A stretch of 64,000 bases of DNA from Streptomyces sp. Edi4 (GCF_040253615.1 NZ_JBEJGY010000004.1:4774001-4838000); one strand, 5' to 3'. Shown: positions 44,076 to 51,960, counted from the first letter of the stretch. The notes: generated by a model not told the origin, from the sequence alone. Made by a program: numbers and translations.

Positions 44076-44093
44076 GTATCGGGTGCCCGATAC
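44076..44093. promoter_or_regulatory. 18-bp perfect palindrome at menaquinone operon promoter
   Basis: GTATCGGG-TG-CCCGATAC has perfect 8-bp arms and ends 8 bases before the ATG of the UbiD-like gene (44102). Placement over the probable -10 and start region suggests a repressor site controlling the operon, or both divergent genes. The binding protein is unknown; the Lrp-type regulator at 47516 is one candidate. Confidence 0.6.
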
Positions 44094-44101
44094 TGGACCC
44101 C

Positions 44102-45559
44102 ATGGCTTATGACGATCTCCGATCGCTGCTCAGGGCGCTGGAGCGCGAGGGCGACCTCAAGCGCATCAAGGCCGAGGTCGACCCGTATCTGGAAGTCGGC
44201 GAGATCGTCGACCGGGTCAACAAGGCCGGCGGCCCGGCCCTCCTCTTCGAGAACGTCAAGGGCGCGTCCATGCCCCTGGCCATGAACGTGTACGGCACCG
44301 ACCGCCGCCTGCTCAAGGCGCTCGGCCTCGCCTCGTACGAGGAGATCAGCGACAAGATCGGCGGGCTGCTCAAGCCCGAACTGCCCCAGGGCTTCGTCGG
44401 CATCCGCGAGGCCTTCGGCAAGCTCGGCTCGATGGTGCACGTGCCGCCGAAGAAGGTGAAGCAGGAGGCGGCCCCGGTGCAGGAGGTCGTCCTCAAGGGC
44501 GACGACGTGGATCTCGACCAGCTGCCCGCGCTGTTCACCTGGCCCGAGGACGGCGGCTCGTTCTTCAACCTGGGCCTCACCCACACCAAGCACCCCGAGA
44601 CGGGCGTACGCAACCTCGGCCTGTACCGCCTCCAGCGCCACGACAAGCGCACCATCGGCATGCACTGGCAGATCCACAAGGACAGCCGCAACCACTACGC
44701 GGTCGCCGCCAGGCGCGGCGAGCGGCTGCCGGTCGCGATCGCCTTCGGCTGCCCGCCCGCCGTCACGTACGCCTCGACCGCGCCGCTGCCGGGTGACATC
44801 GACGAGTACCTTTTCGCCGGCTTCATCCAGGGCAAGCGGATCGAGATGGTGGACTGCAAGACCGTGCCGCTCCAGGTCCCGGCCAACGCCGAGGTCGTCA
44901 TCGAGGGCTGGCTCGAGCCGGGCGAGATGCTGCCGGAGGGCCCGTTCGGCGACCACACCGGGTTCTACACCCCGCAGGAACCGTTCCCCGCGCTGACGAT
45001 CGACTGCGTGACGATGCGCAGGCGCCCGCTGCTCCAGTCCATCGTGGTCGGCCGTCCGCCCACCGAGGACGGGCCGCTCGGCCGCGCGACGGAGCGTTTC
45101 TTCCTGCCGCTCCTCAAGATCATCGTGCCGGACATCGTGGACTACCACCTGCCGGAGTCGGGCGGCTTCCACAACTGCGCGATCGTCTCGATCGACAAGA
45201 AGTACCCCAAGCACGCGCAGAAGGTGATGCACGCGATCTGGGGCGCGCACATGATGTCGCTGACCAAGCTGATCGTGATCGTGGACGCCGACTGCGACGT
45301 GCACAACCTGCACGAAGTGTCCTGGCGGGCCTTCGGCAACACCGACTACGCCCGCGACCTGACCGTCGTCGAAGGCCCGGTCGACCACCTCGACCACGCC
45401 TCCTACCAGCAGTTCTGGGGCGGCAAGGCGGGCATCGACGCGACCGCGAAGTGGCCCGAGGAGGGCTACACCCGCGACGGCGGCTGGCCGGCGATGGTCG
45501 AGTCGGACGCGGAGACGGCCGAGCGAGTGACGAAGCGTTGGAAGGAGTACGGGCTGTGA
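44102..45559 (+). CDS. UbiD-like decarboxylase of menaquinone biosynthesis
   Basis: This 485-residue member of the UbiD family uses prenylated FMN, made by the UbiX protein encoded two genes downstream. The pattern YDDLRSLLRALEREGDLKRI opens the protein; RLQRHDKRTIGMHWQIHKDS, and LPEGPFGDHTGFYTP, typical of UbiD, are present, with the catalytic Glu-Arg-Glu region in the centre. In Streptomyces the UbiD/UbiX/UbiA trio near mqn genes carries out decarboxylation and prenylation of 1,4-dihydroxy-6-naphthoate in the futalosine route (roles named MqnL, MqnM and MqnP in recent usage). It overlaps the prenyltransferase gene by 4 bp. Confidence 0.92.
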   Translation: MAYDDLRSLLRALEREGDLKRIKAEVDPYLEVGEIVDRVNKAGGPALLFENVKGASMPLAMNVYGTDRRLLKALGLASYEEISDKIGGLLKPELPQGFVGIREAFGKLGSMVHVPPKKVKQEAAPVQEVVLKGDDVDLDQLPALFTWPEDGGSFFNLGLTHTKHPETGVRNLGLYRLQRHDKRTIGMHWQIHKDSRNHYAVAARRGERLPVAIAFGCPPAVTYASTAPLPGDIDEYLFAGFIQGKRIEMVDCKTVPLQVPANAEVVIEGWLEPGEMLPEGPFGDHTGFYTPQEPFPALTIDCVTMRRRPLLQSIVVGRPPTEDGPLGRATERFFLPLLKIIVPDIVDYHLPESGGFHNCAIVSIDKKYPKHAQKVMHAIWGAHMMSLTKLIVIVDADCDVHNLHEVSWRAFGNTDYARDLTVVEGPVDHLDHASYQQFWGGKAGIDATAKWPEEGYTRDGGWPAMVESDAETAERVTKRWKEYGL

Positions 45560-46482
45560 GCGGTGAAGCCATTCTGGGCGGTGGCAGCGCGAAGCGTGAT
45601 CCCCGCCGCGGCGGGGGCGTTCCGGCCTTCCTGCGCCTGGTCATGATCGAGCACTCGGTCTTCGCGCTGCCCTTCGCCTACACCGCCGCGCTCACCGCGA
45701 TGTTCCAGCTGGACAGGAACATCCACTGGGGGCGCCTGCTCCTGGTCACGCTCGCCATGGTGGGGCTGCGGACCTTCGCGATGGCGTGCAACCGGATCAT
45801 CGACCGCGAGATCGACGCCCGTAACCCCCGCACCGCCGGCCGCGAGCTGGTGACCGGCGCGGTGTCGGTGCGCTCGGCGTGGACCGGCGCGCTCATCGCG
45901 CTCGTCGTCTTCCTCGGCGCCGCCGCCGCCCTTAACCCGCTGTGTCTGGCGCTCGCGCCCGTCGCGGTGGTGCCGATGGTGGTCTATCCGTACGGGAAGC
46001 GGTTCACCAACTTCCCGCAGGCCATCCTCGGCATCGCGCAGGCGATGGGTCCGGTCGGCGCGTGGATCGCGATCACCGGCTCGTGGTCGTGGGACGCGGT
46101 GATCCTGGGCCTGGCCATCGGCATCTGGATCGGCGGCTTCGACCTGATCTACGCCTGCCAGGACGTGGAGGCCGACCGGGGCCACGGCGTGAAGTCGGTG
46201 CCGGCCCGCTTCGGCATCCCGGCCGCAATCCACGGCGCCCGTGGCTGCCACACCGTCACGATGGCCCTGCTCGTCTGGTACGCGCTCGCGACCGGCGCCG
46301 GTGTCTTCTTCTGGCTGGGTCTGCTCATCGTGCTCGGCGCCTTCCTCTACGAGCACACGCTGGTCAAGCCGCATGACCTCTCGCGGCTGAACCGGGCGTT
46401 CTTCCAGGTCAACGGCTTCATCGGGATCGCACTCTTCCTCTGCGCGCTGCTCGACCTGCTGGTGCGGGGCCTGACGGTCTAG
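45556..46482 (+). CDS. mqnP: UbiA family prenyltransferase, menaquinone biosynthesis MqnP
   Basis: This 308-residue integral membrane enzyme has about nine helices. The two aspartate motifs for Mg-diphosphate are NRIIDREIDARNPRT (first, an N/D-x-x-x-D variant) and DVEADRGHGVKSVPARFG (second). It attaches the polyprenyl chain to the naphthoate ring. The GTG start overlaps the stop of the UbiD-like gene (GTGA), with GAAGGAG 8 bases upstream inside that gene. It is followed by the UbiX-like gene after 46 bp, consistent with one operon. Confidence 0.93.
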   Translation: MSGEAILGGGSAKRDPRRGGGVPAFLRLVMIEHSVFALPFAYTAALTAMFQLDRNIHWGRLLLVTLAMVGLRTFAMACNRIIDREIDARNPRTAGRELVTGAVSVRSAWTGALIALVVFLGAAAALNPLCLALAPVAVVPMVVYPYGKRFTNFPQAILGIAQAMGPVGAWIAITGSWSWDAVILGLAIGIWIGGFDLIYACQDVEADRGHGVKSVPARFGIPAAIHGARGCHTVTMALLVWYALATGAGVFFWLGLLIVLGAFLYEHTLVKPHDLSRLNRAFFQVNGFIGIALFLCALLDLLVRGLTV

Positions 46483-46528
46483 CACCTGGCGCCGCCCGGG
46501 GCACGGCGCGGCGGATAGGCTCGGACAC

Positions 46529-47254
46529 GTGGAGCACGTGAACGTACACAGTCAGCAGCGCACGCCCTGGATCGTCGGGGTGTCGGGTGCCTCGGGGACG
46601 CCGTACGCGGCGGCGGTGCTGCGCGCGCTGATCGCGGCGGGGCAGAGCGTGGACCTGGTGGTCTCGCGGGCCTCGCGCCTGACCCTGCTCGACGAGACGG
46701 GCATCGCGTTCCGTGACGCGCACTGGCGCGACGATCTGCGGGCGTGGCTGGCGCGGGGCGCGGACGGCAAGCCGGACGCCTTCGGCGCTGTGGACGTGTC
46801 GGGCGTACGGCACTGGGCGGCCGGGGATCTGGCGGCGGGGCCGTCGTCGGGCTCGTATCCCGTCAAGGGGATGCTGATCGTGCCGGCGTCGACGGCGTGT
46901 GTGGCCGGGGTGGCGCTCGGGCTTTCGAAGGACCTGTTGCAGCGGGCCGCGAGCGTGACGCTCAAGGAGCGGCGCCGACTGGTCCTCGCGGTGCGCGAGA
47001 CGCCGTTGAACGGACAGACGCTCAAGCATCTGGTGACACTGGACGAGGCGGGCGCCGTGGTGCTGCCCGCCTCTCCGGCGTTCTACGCGGGGGCGACGCA
47101 CATCCAGGATCTGGTGGACTTCGTCGCGGGGCGGGTGCTGGACGCGGCAGGGGTGCCGCACGGCCTGTACCGCCGCTGGGAGGGAGAGCTCGGCTCGGGG
47201 CACGCCCCAGGTGAGCGGGGCCGCGACCTCGAAGGAGGCTCAGGGAGGGGTTAG
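46529..47254 (+). CDS. ubiX: UbiX-like flavin prenyltransferase
   Basis: This 241-residue flavoprotein makes prenylated FMN for its UbiD partner. VGVSGASGTPYAAAVLRAL is the FMN-phosphate loop, PSSGSYPVKGMLIVPASTACVAGVALGLS carries the S-S-G-S and P-A-S patterns, and AGATHIQDLVDFVAGRVLDA is the usual C-terminal block. RRLVLAVRETPLN is also family-typical. The start is GTG. An extension at residues 45-75 is slightly longer than in short UbiX proteins. Linkage to the UbiD-like gene and MqnP is the expected menaquinone module. The end overlaps the tail of the small divergent gene by 4 bp. Confidence 0.92.
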   Translation: MEHVNVHSQQRTPWIVGVSGASGTPYAAAVLRALIAAGQSVDLVVSRASRLTLLDETGIAFRDAHWRDDLRAWLARGADGKPDAFGAVDVSGVRHWAAGDLAAGPSSGSYPVKGMLIVPASTACVAGVALGLSKDLLQRAASVTLKERRRLVLAVRETPLNGQTLKHLVTLDEAGAVVLPASPAFYAGATHIQDLVDFVAGRVLDAAGVPHGLYRRWEGELGSGHAPGERGRDLEGGSGRG

Positions 47255-47373
47255 CGCTTCTTGGCGGCGCGCTTGGGGGCGCGGTCCTTCGGCGCGGGCT
47301 TGTGAGCACGGGACCGGTTGGCCAGGTCCTGAAGCTCGCGCATCCGGGCGTAGGCCATCTCGATCGTGTACAC
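47251..47373 (-). CDS. 40-aa basic small protein
   Basis: This is a small gene of 40 codons starting at GTG 47373, with AGGAG 8 bases before it. The N-terminal half, YTIEMAYARMRELQDLANRS, is helical and amphipathic; the C-terminal half is strongly basic (KPAPKDRAPKRAAKKR), suggesting nucleic-acid or membrane-surface binding. It diverges from the Lrp/AsnC gene and ends within the last 4 bases of ubiX on the opposite strand. The good ribosome site and clean codon usage make it likely real. I know of no assigned function. Confidence 0.65.
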   Translation of the reverse strand: MYTIEMAYARMRELQDLANRSRAHKPAPKDRAPKRAAKKR

Positions 47374-47515
47374 GGTGACAACTCCTGAAAGATCGTCTTT
47401 GATCTGCTGGAAAAGTATCCACACAGCTGAATGATTCGCAGGGTGTCGCCCCTGCATGCCTTAGATTCTACACGTAAACTCGCGGTATCGCTGAACAATG
47501 GAAGGCTTCAGGCAT

Positions 47516-47965
47516 ATGGACGCCGTCGATAGGCAGCTCATCCAGGCACTGCGGGAGAACGGCAGGGCCTCGTACGCGGAACTGGGCCGGCTCGTCGGCC
47601 TCTCGGGCCCCAGCGTCACCGACCGCATCAACCGTCTGGAGGCGGCCGGTGTCATCACCGGATACCGCGCCACGGTGGACTCCGCCTCGCTCGGCCTCGG
47701 CGTCACCGCGCTGATCGGCATCTCCCTGTCCGACGCCGCCGACCACGAGGACGTGGCCCGCCGCCTGCGCGATCTGGCCGAGATCGAGGACTGCTGGTTC
47801 ATCGCGGGCGACGACTCCTACATGCTCAAGATCCGCGCCGGTGACGTGGACGGCCTGGAGAAGACGATCCGCCGCCTCGGCTCCACCAAGGGCGTCTCGC
47901 GCACCCGTACCACGATCGTGCTCTCCACGAAGTGGGAGAACCGGGTCGGGGAACTTCCCGAGTAG
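47516..47965 (+). CDS. Lrp/AsnC family regulator
   Basis: This 149-residue regulator has an N-terminal HTH (about 4-50; DAVDRQLIQALRENGRASYA, then LVGLSGPSVTDRINRLEAAG) and a C-terminal RAM/AsnC ligand-binding domain (about 65-145; LGVTALIGISLSDAADHEDV). The ATG at 47516 has GGAAGG about 10 bases upstream. It sits between the UbiD-MqnP-UbiX operon and mqnE, so control of menaquinone synthesis by an amino acid or other small ligand is plausible. An AT-rich stretch at 47458-47494 holds its likely promoter. Confidence 0.92.
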   Translation: MDAVDRQLIQALRENGRASYAELGRLVGLSGPSVTDRINRLEAAGVITGYRATVDSASLGLGVTALIGISLSDAADHEDVARRLRDLAEIEDCWFIAGDDSYMLKIRAGDVDGLEKTIRRLGSTKGVSRTRTTIVLSTKWENRVGELPE

Positions 47966-48020
47966 GGCGGGGCGTACCGTGGGTGGGGCCTGAAAGACAC
48001 ACATATGGGAGGCGGCCTTG

Positions 48021-49184
48021 ATGGACGCGGGACTCAAGCGCGAGCTGGAGCAGAAGGTCCGGGCCGGTGAGCGGCTCAGCCGCGAGGACGGCATCGCGCT
48101 GTACGCGTCGGACGACCTGGCCTGGCTCGGCGGCCTCGCCCACGAGGTGCGCACCCGCAAGAACGGCGACGTCGTCCACTTCAACGTCAACCGTCACCTC
48201 AACATGACCAACGTGTGCACGGCGTCGTGCGCGTACTGCTCCTTCCAGCGCAAGCCGGGCGAGAAGGACGCGTACACGATGCGCATCGAGGAGGCCGTCC
48301 GCCTCGCCAAGGCGATGGAGAACGACAACCTCACCGAGCTGCACATCGTCAACGGGCTCCACCCGACGCTGCCCTGGCGCTACTACCCGCGCTCGCTCAA
48401 GGCCCTCAAGGAGGCGCTGCCGAACGTCGGGCTCAAGGCGTTCACGGCGACCGAGATCCACCACTTCGAGACGATCTCCGGGCTCAGCGCGAGCGAGATC
48501 CTGGACGAGCTCATCGAGGCCGGTCTCGAATCGCTGACCGGCGGCGGCGCCGAGATCTTCGACTGGGAAGTGCGCCAGCACATCGTCGACCACAAGACCC
48601 ACTGGGAAGACTGGTCGCGCATCCACCGCCTGGCCCACGAGAAGGGCCTCAAGACCCCCTCGACCATGCTGTACGGGCACATCGAGGAGCCGCGCCACCG
48701 CGTGGACCACGTGCTGCGCCTGCGCGAGCTCCAGGACGAGACCGGCGGCTTCCAGGTCTTCATCCCGCTGCGCTACCAGCACGACTTCGTGGACATGAAG
48801 GACGGCAAGATCCGCAACCGGCTCCAGGCGCGCACCACCATGGCGACCGGCGCCGAGGCGCTGAAGACGTTCGCCGTCTCGCGCCTGCTGTTCGACAACG
48901 TGCCGCACGTGAAGTGCTTCTGGGTCATGCACGGCCTCCAGACCACCCAGCTCGCCCTCCAGCACGGCGCGGACGACATGGACGGCTCGGTCGTCGAGTA
49001 CAAGATCACGCACGACGCGGACAACTACGGCACGCCCAACAAGCTGACCCGCGACGACCTGCTCGACCTCATCCGTGAGGCCGGCTTCCGTCCGGTCGAG
49101 CGCAACACGCGCTACGAGATCATCCGCGAGTACCCGGGCCCGGACCCGGAGCTGCGCGAGAGCCCGCAGCCGATGCGCTTCTGA
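48021..49184 (+). CDS. mqnE: aminofutalosine synthase MqnE (radical SAM)
   Basis: This 387-residue radical SAM enzyme joins the adenosyl group of SAM to 3-enolpyruvylbenzoate to make aminofutalosine. The cluster ligands are Cys66, Cys70 and Cys73 in CTASCAYCSF. NMTNVCTASC, LHIVNGLHPTLPWRYYPRSL, and GGGAEIFDWEVRQ are characteristic of MqnE rather than MqnC. GGGAGG is 8 bases before the ATG at 48021, which is preferred to the adjacent TTG. It leads an apparent operon with a GNAT gene and a DUF4229 gene. Its substrate comes from MqnA, encoded at 58755-59621. Confidence 0.95.
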   Translation: MDAGLKRELEQKVRAGERLSREDGIALYASDDLAWLGGLAHEVRTRKNGDVVHFNVNRHLNMTNVCTASCAYCSFQRKPGEKDAYTMRIEEAVRLAKAMENDNLTELHIVNGLHPTLPWRYYPRSLKALKEALPNVGLKAFTATEIHHFETISGLSASEILDELIEAGLESLTGGGAEIFDWEVRQHIVDHKTHWEDWSRIHRLAHEKGLKTPSTMLYGHIEEPRHRVDHVLRLRELQDETGGFQVFIPLRYQHDFVDMKDGKIRNRLQARTTMATGAEALKTFAVSRLLFDNVPHVKCFWVMHGLQTTQLALQHGADDMDGSVVEYKITHDADNYGTPNKLTRDDLLDLIREAGFRPVERNTRYEIIREYPGPDPELRESPQPMRF

Positions 49185-49194
49185 GAGCGGCCCC

Positions 49195-49719
49195 GTGGCT
49201 CTGACGTTCCGGCTCGACCCGCCGGTCACCCCCGCCCTGCGTGACGGACTCCTCGCCCTGTGGGCCGAGGTGTCCGACGCGGGCGGCGCGGTCGGCTTCG
49301 TACCGCCGGTCACCGTGGAGGACGTAAGGCCCGAGCTGGTCAAGCACTTCGCGGCCATGGCCGAGGGGCGGATGCGGCTGCTCGCGGGGTTCGACGGGCG
49401 GGGGCGAATCGCCGCCACCGCGTTCGTCGCGTACAACACCCATCGCCTCATGACCCACTGGGTGTGGCTCTACACGGTCATGGTGCACCCGGCCCACCAG
49501 GGCAAGGGGTACGGCCGGGACCTGATGGCGGCCGTCGCCGACGCCGTACGGACCCTCGACGGCATCGAGGCGATCCGGCTCACCTGCCGGGGCGGCACCG
49601 GCGCCGACCGCTTCTACGCCGCGTGCGGCTACAAGGAGGTCGGACGGGTGCCGGGCGCGATCCGGGTGGCCGAGGGGGACGACCGGGACGACGTCATCAT
49701 GCTGCTCCCGCTGAACTGA
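49195..49719 (+). CDS. GNAT family N-acetyltransferase
   Basis: This 174-residue acetyltransferase begins at GTG 49195, 10 bp after mqnE, so is probably co-transcribed. The CoA-binding segment is HPAHQGKGYGRDLMAAVADA (about residues 98-117; Q-G-K-G-Y-G), preceded by HWVWLYTVMV and followed by IRLTCRGGTGADRFYAACGYKEVGR. No ribosome site is clear, which supports coupling to mqnE. Substrate is unknown. A role in menaquinone metabolism is suggested only by position. Confidence 0.85.
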   Translation: MALTFRLDPPVTPALRDGLLALWAEVSDAGGAVGFVPPVTVEDVRPELVKHFAAMAEGRMRLLAGFDGRGRIAATAFVAYNTHRLMTHWVWLYTVMVHPAHQGKGYGRDLMAAVADAVRTLDGIEAIRLTCRGGTGADRFYAACGYKEVGRVPGAIRVAEGDDRDDVIMLLPLN

Positions 49720-49778
49720 TCCATTTGTGGGCGTGCTTCACTAGTCGGGCAGGTGCCACCGTAGAGAGAAGGTCGATC

Positions 49779-50075
49779 GTGAACGCCGCAAAGCCGAGCG
49801 CCACCATCTGGTACACCATGCTGCGCGTGGGGATCTTCATCGGCAGCCTGGTCTTCGTGGCCCTGCTGGTCCAGTTCGGCATCGTGCCCAAGGGCAACGG
49901 CAACTCGAACCTCATCTGGGTCATCCTGCTCGCGCTCGTCATCTCGGCGCCGCTCAGCTACGTGCTCCTGCGCAAGCAGCGCGACGCGATGTCCGCCCAG
50001 ATCGTCAGCAAGGTGGAGAACGCCAAGGCGAAGCTGGAGGCGAACCGTTCGCAGGAGGACGGCGTCATCCAGTAG
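49779..50075 (+). CDS. DUF4229 membrane protein
   Basis: This 98-residue protein of the DUF4229 family has two hydrophobic helices (about 12-35 and 46-64; LRVGIFIGSLVFVALLVQFG and LIWVILLALVISAPLSYVLL). A charged cytoplasmic tail follows (RKQRDAMSAQIVSKVENAKA). The GTG has GAGAGAAGG 6 bases upstream. It is the third gene after mqnE, with a strong terminator at 50151-50187. DUF4229 proteins are common in actinobacteria beside menaquinone genes. Function is unknown. Confidence 0.9.
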   Translation: MNAAKPSATIWYTMLRVGIFIGSLVFVALLVQFGIVPKGNGNSNLIWVILLALVISAPLSYVLLRKQRDAMSAQIVSKVENAKAKLEANRSQEDGVIQ

Positions 50076-50150
50076 CGCGCGCCGGCGCCCGCGCGGCGCC
50101 GCGTGAGGCCCTGCGCGGGCGCCGCGTGAGGCCCCGCACCCAACCCTTCA

Positions 50151-50187
50151 CGGCCCGGCCCCGAAGCTCACCGCTTCGGGGCTGGGC
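50151..50187 (+). terminator. rho-independent terminator of the mqnE operon
   Basis: A 16-bp stem (50151-50166 with 50172-50187, one G-T pair) closes a 5-base loop, TCACC, and is followed by TTCGTCG. It separates the mqnE operon from the leader-peptide gene. Confidence 0.85.
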
Positions 50188-50252
50188 CTTCGTCGTGGGT
50201 GCCTGGCGGGGCCCTGCGGCGGGGCGTCGGCCATCGCGGAGTAAAAGAAGTG

Positions 50253-50269
50253 CTTTGGGGTTCCCAAAG
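50253..50269. promoter_or_regulatory. 17-bp inverted repeat and promoter upstream of leader peptide
   Basis: CTTTGGG-GTT-CCCAAAG is a perfect 7-bp-arm inverted repeat, lying 22 bp before the leader ATG. A TTAACG hexamer at 50278-50283 can serve as -10, which would start the mRNA at or just before the ATG at 50292 (leaderless). The palindrome would then overlie the -35 to spacer region and could be an operator. Confidence 0.55.
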
Positions 50270-50291
50270 TTCAAGTGTTAACGTGTCCGAC

Positions 50292-50405
50292 ATGACGACA
50301 GCAGCTGTGCACCAGCACCCCACCGGCGGAGCCGTTCCGCTCGTGGCGCGTCTGCACGTCGACCTCTGCCGCTGCATGTCCGCGGTCTGTTGCCGCGACG
50401 TCTGA
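50292..50405 (+). CDS. cysteine-rich putative leader peptide
   Basis: This short open frame encodes 37 residues. The C-terminal part, LVARLHVDLCRCMSAVCCRDV, has four cysteines (26, 28, 33, 34) within nine residues and matches the actinobacterial leader-peptide pattern HVDL-R-SA-CR seen before sulfur and cysteine genes. There is no ribosome site; the ATG is probably at the mRNA start. The symporter gene begins 130 bp after the stop. Known polycysteine leaders in mycobacteria act by ribosome stalling when cysteinyl-tRNA is scarce, changing downstream expression. The same mechanism is inferred here. The peptide itself probably has no separate function. Confidence 0.75.
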   Translation: MTTAAVHQHPTGGAVPLVARLHVDLCRCMSAVCCRDV

Positions 50406-50535
50406 TCCCGGCACCATGCGGCGGTGTCCCCAGCCTTACGTGACGGTCCTCACCGGCCAGTCCCTCGTGTACGGGCGCCGCGCTCATCTCTGAACGTCGA
50501 CAAATCCCCGCCCTTGCCCACCAGGGAGTCCTTTC

Positions 50536-51870
50536 GTGTCCTCCGCGACCGCCCCGGAGCAGCCCAAGTCCGGCTTCTCCATATCCGCCAAGTTCCCGTT
50601 CTGGGCCCAGATCATCGCGGGCCTCGTCCTCGGCGGCCTGCTCGGCTGGCTCGCCCGGAGCCAGGACATCAGCTGGCTCAAGTCCACGCTCGAGCAGATC
50701 GGCGACACCTTCGTCCAGCTCCTGAAGCTGGCCGTCGCGCCGCTCGTCTTCTTCGCGATCCTGGTGTCGATCACCAACCTGCGCAAGGTCAACAACGCCG
50801 CGCGGCTCGCCTCGCGCACCCTGCTCTGGTTCATGATCACCTCGCTGATCGCGGTGGCCATCGGCCTCGCCATCGGGCTGCTCACCAACCCGGGCTCGGG
50901 CACGGGCCTGACCCCCAAGGACGGCAAGCTCCCCAAGCACACGGGCAGCTGGCTCGACTTCCTGACCGGCATCATCCCGACCGACGTCGTGACGCCGTTC
51001 ACCGAACTCAACGTCCTCCAGATCGTGTTCATGGCCGCCGTCGCCGGCATCGCCCTGCTCCAGCTCGGTGAGAAGGCCAAGCCGATCCTCACGCTCAGCG
51101 AGGCCGTGCTCGAACTCCTCCAGAAGGCCCTGTGGTGGGTCATCCGGCTCGCCCCGCTCGGCACCCTCGGCCTCATCGGCTTCGCCATCGCCGACTACGG
51201 CTGGGACCTCATCGGCAAGTACGCCACCTTCACCGCCGACGTCTACATCGGCTGCGCCCTGGTGATGTTCGGCGTCTACCCGCTGCTGCTCGCCACCGTC
51301 GCCAAGGTCAACCCGCTCCAGTTCTTCAAGGGCGCCTGGCCCGCGATCCAGCTCGCGTTCGTCTCCCGCTCCTCGGTGGGCACGATGCCGCTGACCCAGA
51401 AGGTCACCGAACGCCTCGGCGTCCCCAAGGAGTACGCCTCCTTCGCGGTGCCCTTCGGCTCGACCACCAAGATGGACGGCTGCGCCGCGATCTATCCGGC
51501 GCTCGCGGCGATCTTCATCGCCCAGATCTTCGACGTGCACCTCGGTGTCGGCGACTACCTCCTGATCGCCTTCGTGTCGGTCATCGGCTCCGCCGCCACG
51601 GCCGGCCTGACCGGCGCCACGGTCATGCTGACGCTGACCCTCTCCACCCTGGGCCTGCCCCTGGAGGGCGTCGGCCTGCTCATGGCCATCGACCCGGTCC
51701 TCGACATGATGCGTACGGCCACGAACGTGGCGGGCCAGGCGCTGGTCCCGGTCATCGTGTCGGCCCGGGAGAAGATCCTGGACCTGGACGCCTTCAACCG
51801 GGCCTCCGCCTCCCCGGTCGAGGAGCCCGCCCCCGCCCAGGAGCACGCCCCGGTCCCGGTCGCCGCCTGA
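50536..51870 (+). CDS. dicarboxylate/amino acid:cation symporter, cystine-carrier-like
   Basis: This 444-residue DAACS-family symporter has about eight helices and two re-entrant loops. VSRSSVGTMPLTQK is the first hairpin region, and FGSTTKMDGCAAIYPALAAIFIAQ the second. GCAAIYPA resembles the GCAGIYPA of cystine carriers TcyP/YdjN rather than the DGTSIY of dicarboxylate carriers, from memory of those families. VGLLMAIDPVLDMMRTATNVAG is the cation-binding D-x-x-x-x-x-x-N segment. The start is GTG after GGGAG. A four-cysteine leader lies upstream, which also points to cystine or a related sulfur amino acid. Import of glutamate or aspartate remains possible. Confidence 0.88.
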   Translation: MSSATAPEQPKSGFSISAKFPFWAQIIAGLVLGGLLGWLARSQDISWLKSTLEQIGDTFVQLLKLAVAPLVFFAILVSITNLRKVNNAARLASRTLLWFMITSLIAVAIGLAIGLLTNPGSGTGLTPKDGKLPKHTGSWLDFLTGIIPTDVVTPFTELNVLQIVFMAAVAGIALLQLGEKAKPILTLSEAVLELLQKALWWVIRLAPLGTLGLIGFAIADYGWDLIGKYATFTADVYIGCALVMFGVYPLLLATVAKVNPLQFFKGAWPAIQLAFVSRSSVGTMPLTQKVTERLGVPKEYASFAVPFGSTTKMDGCAAIYPALAAIFIAQIFDVHLGVGDYLLIAFVSVIGSAATAGLTGATVMLTLTLSTLGLPLEGVGLLMAIDPVLDMMRTATNVAGQALVPVIVSAREKILDLDAFNRASASPVEEPAPAQEHAPVPVAA

Positions 51871-51888
51871 CCCCGGCCCTTCCTCCCA

Positions 51889-51926
51889 CGACGCCCGCGC
51901 CCCGCCTGCCGGGGGCGCGGGCGTCG
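51889..51926. terminator. hairpin terminator after symporter
   Basis: A 15-bp perfect stem (51889-51903 with 51912-51926) closes an 8-base loop 19 bp after the symporter stop. It lies between convergent genes and may end transcription from both sides. Confidence 0.75.
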
Positions 51927-51960
51927 GGCTGTGCGGGTGGTCCCGCCGCGGCCCGGGACG

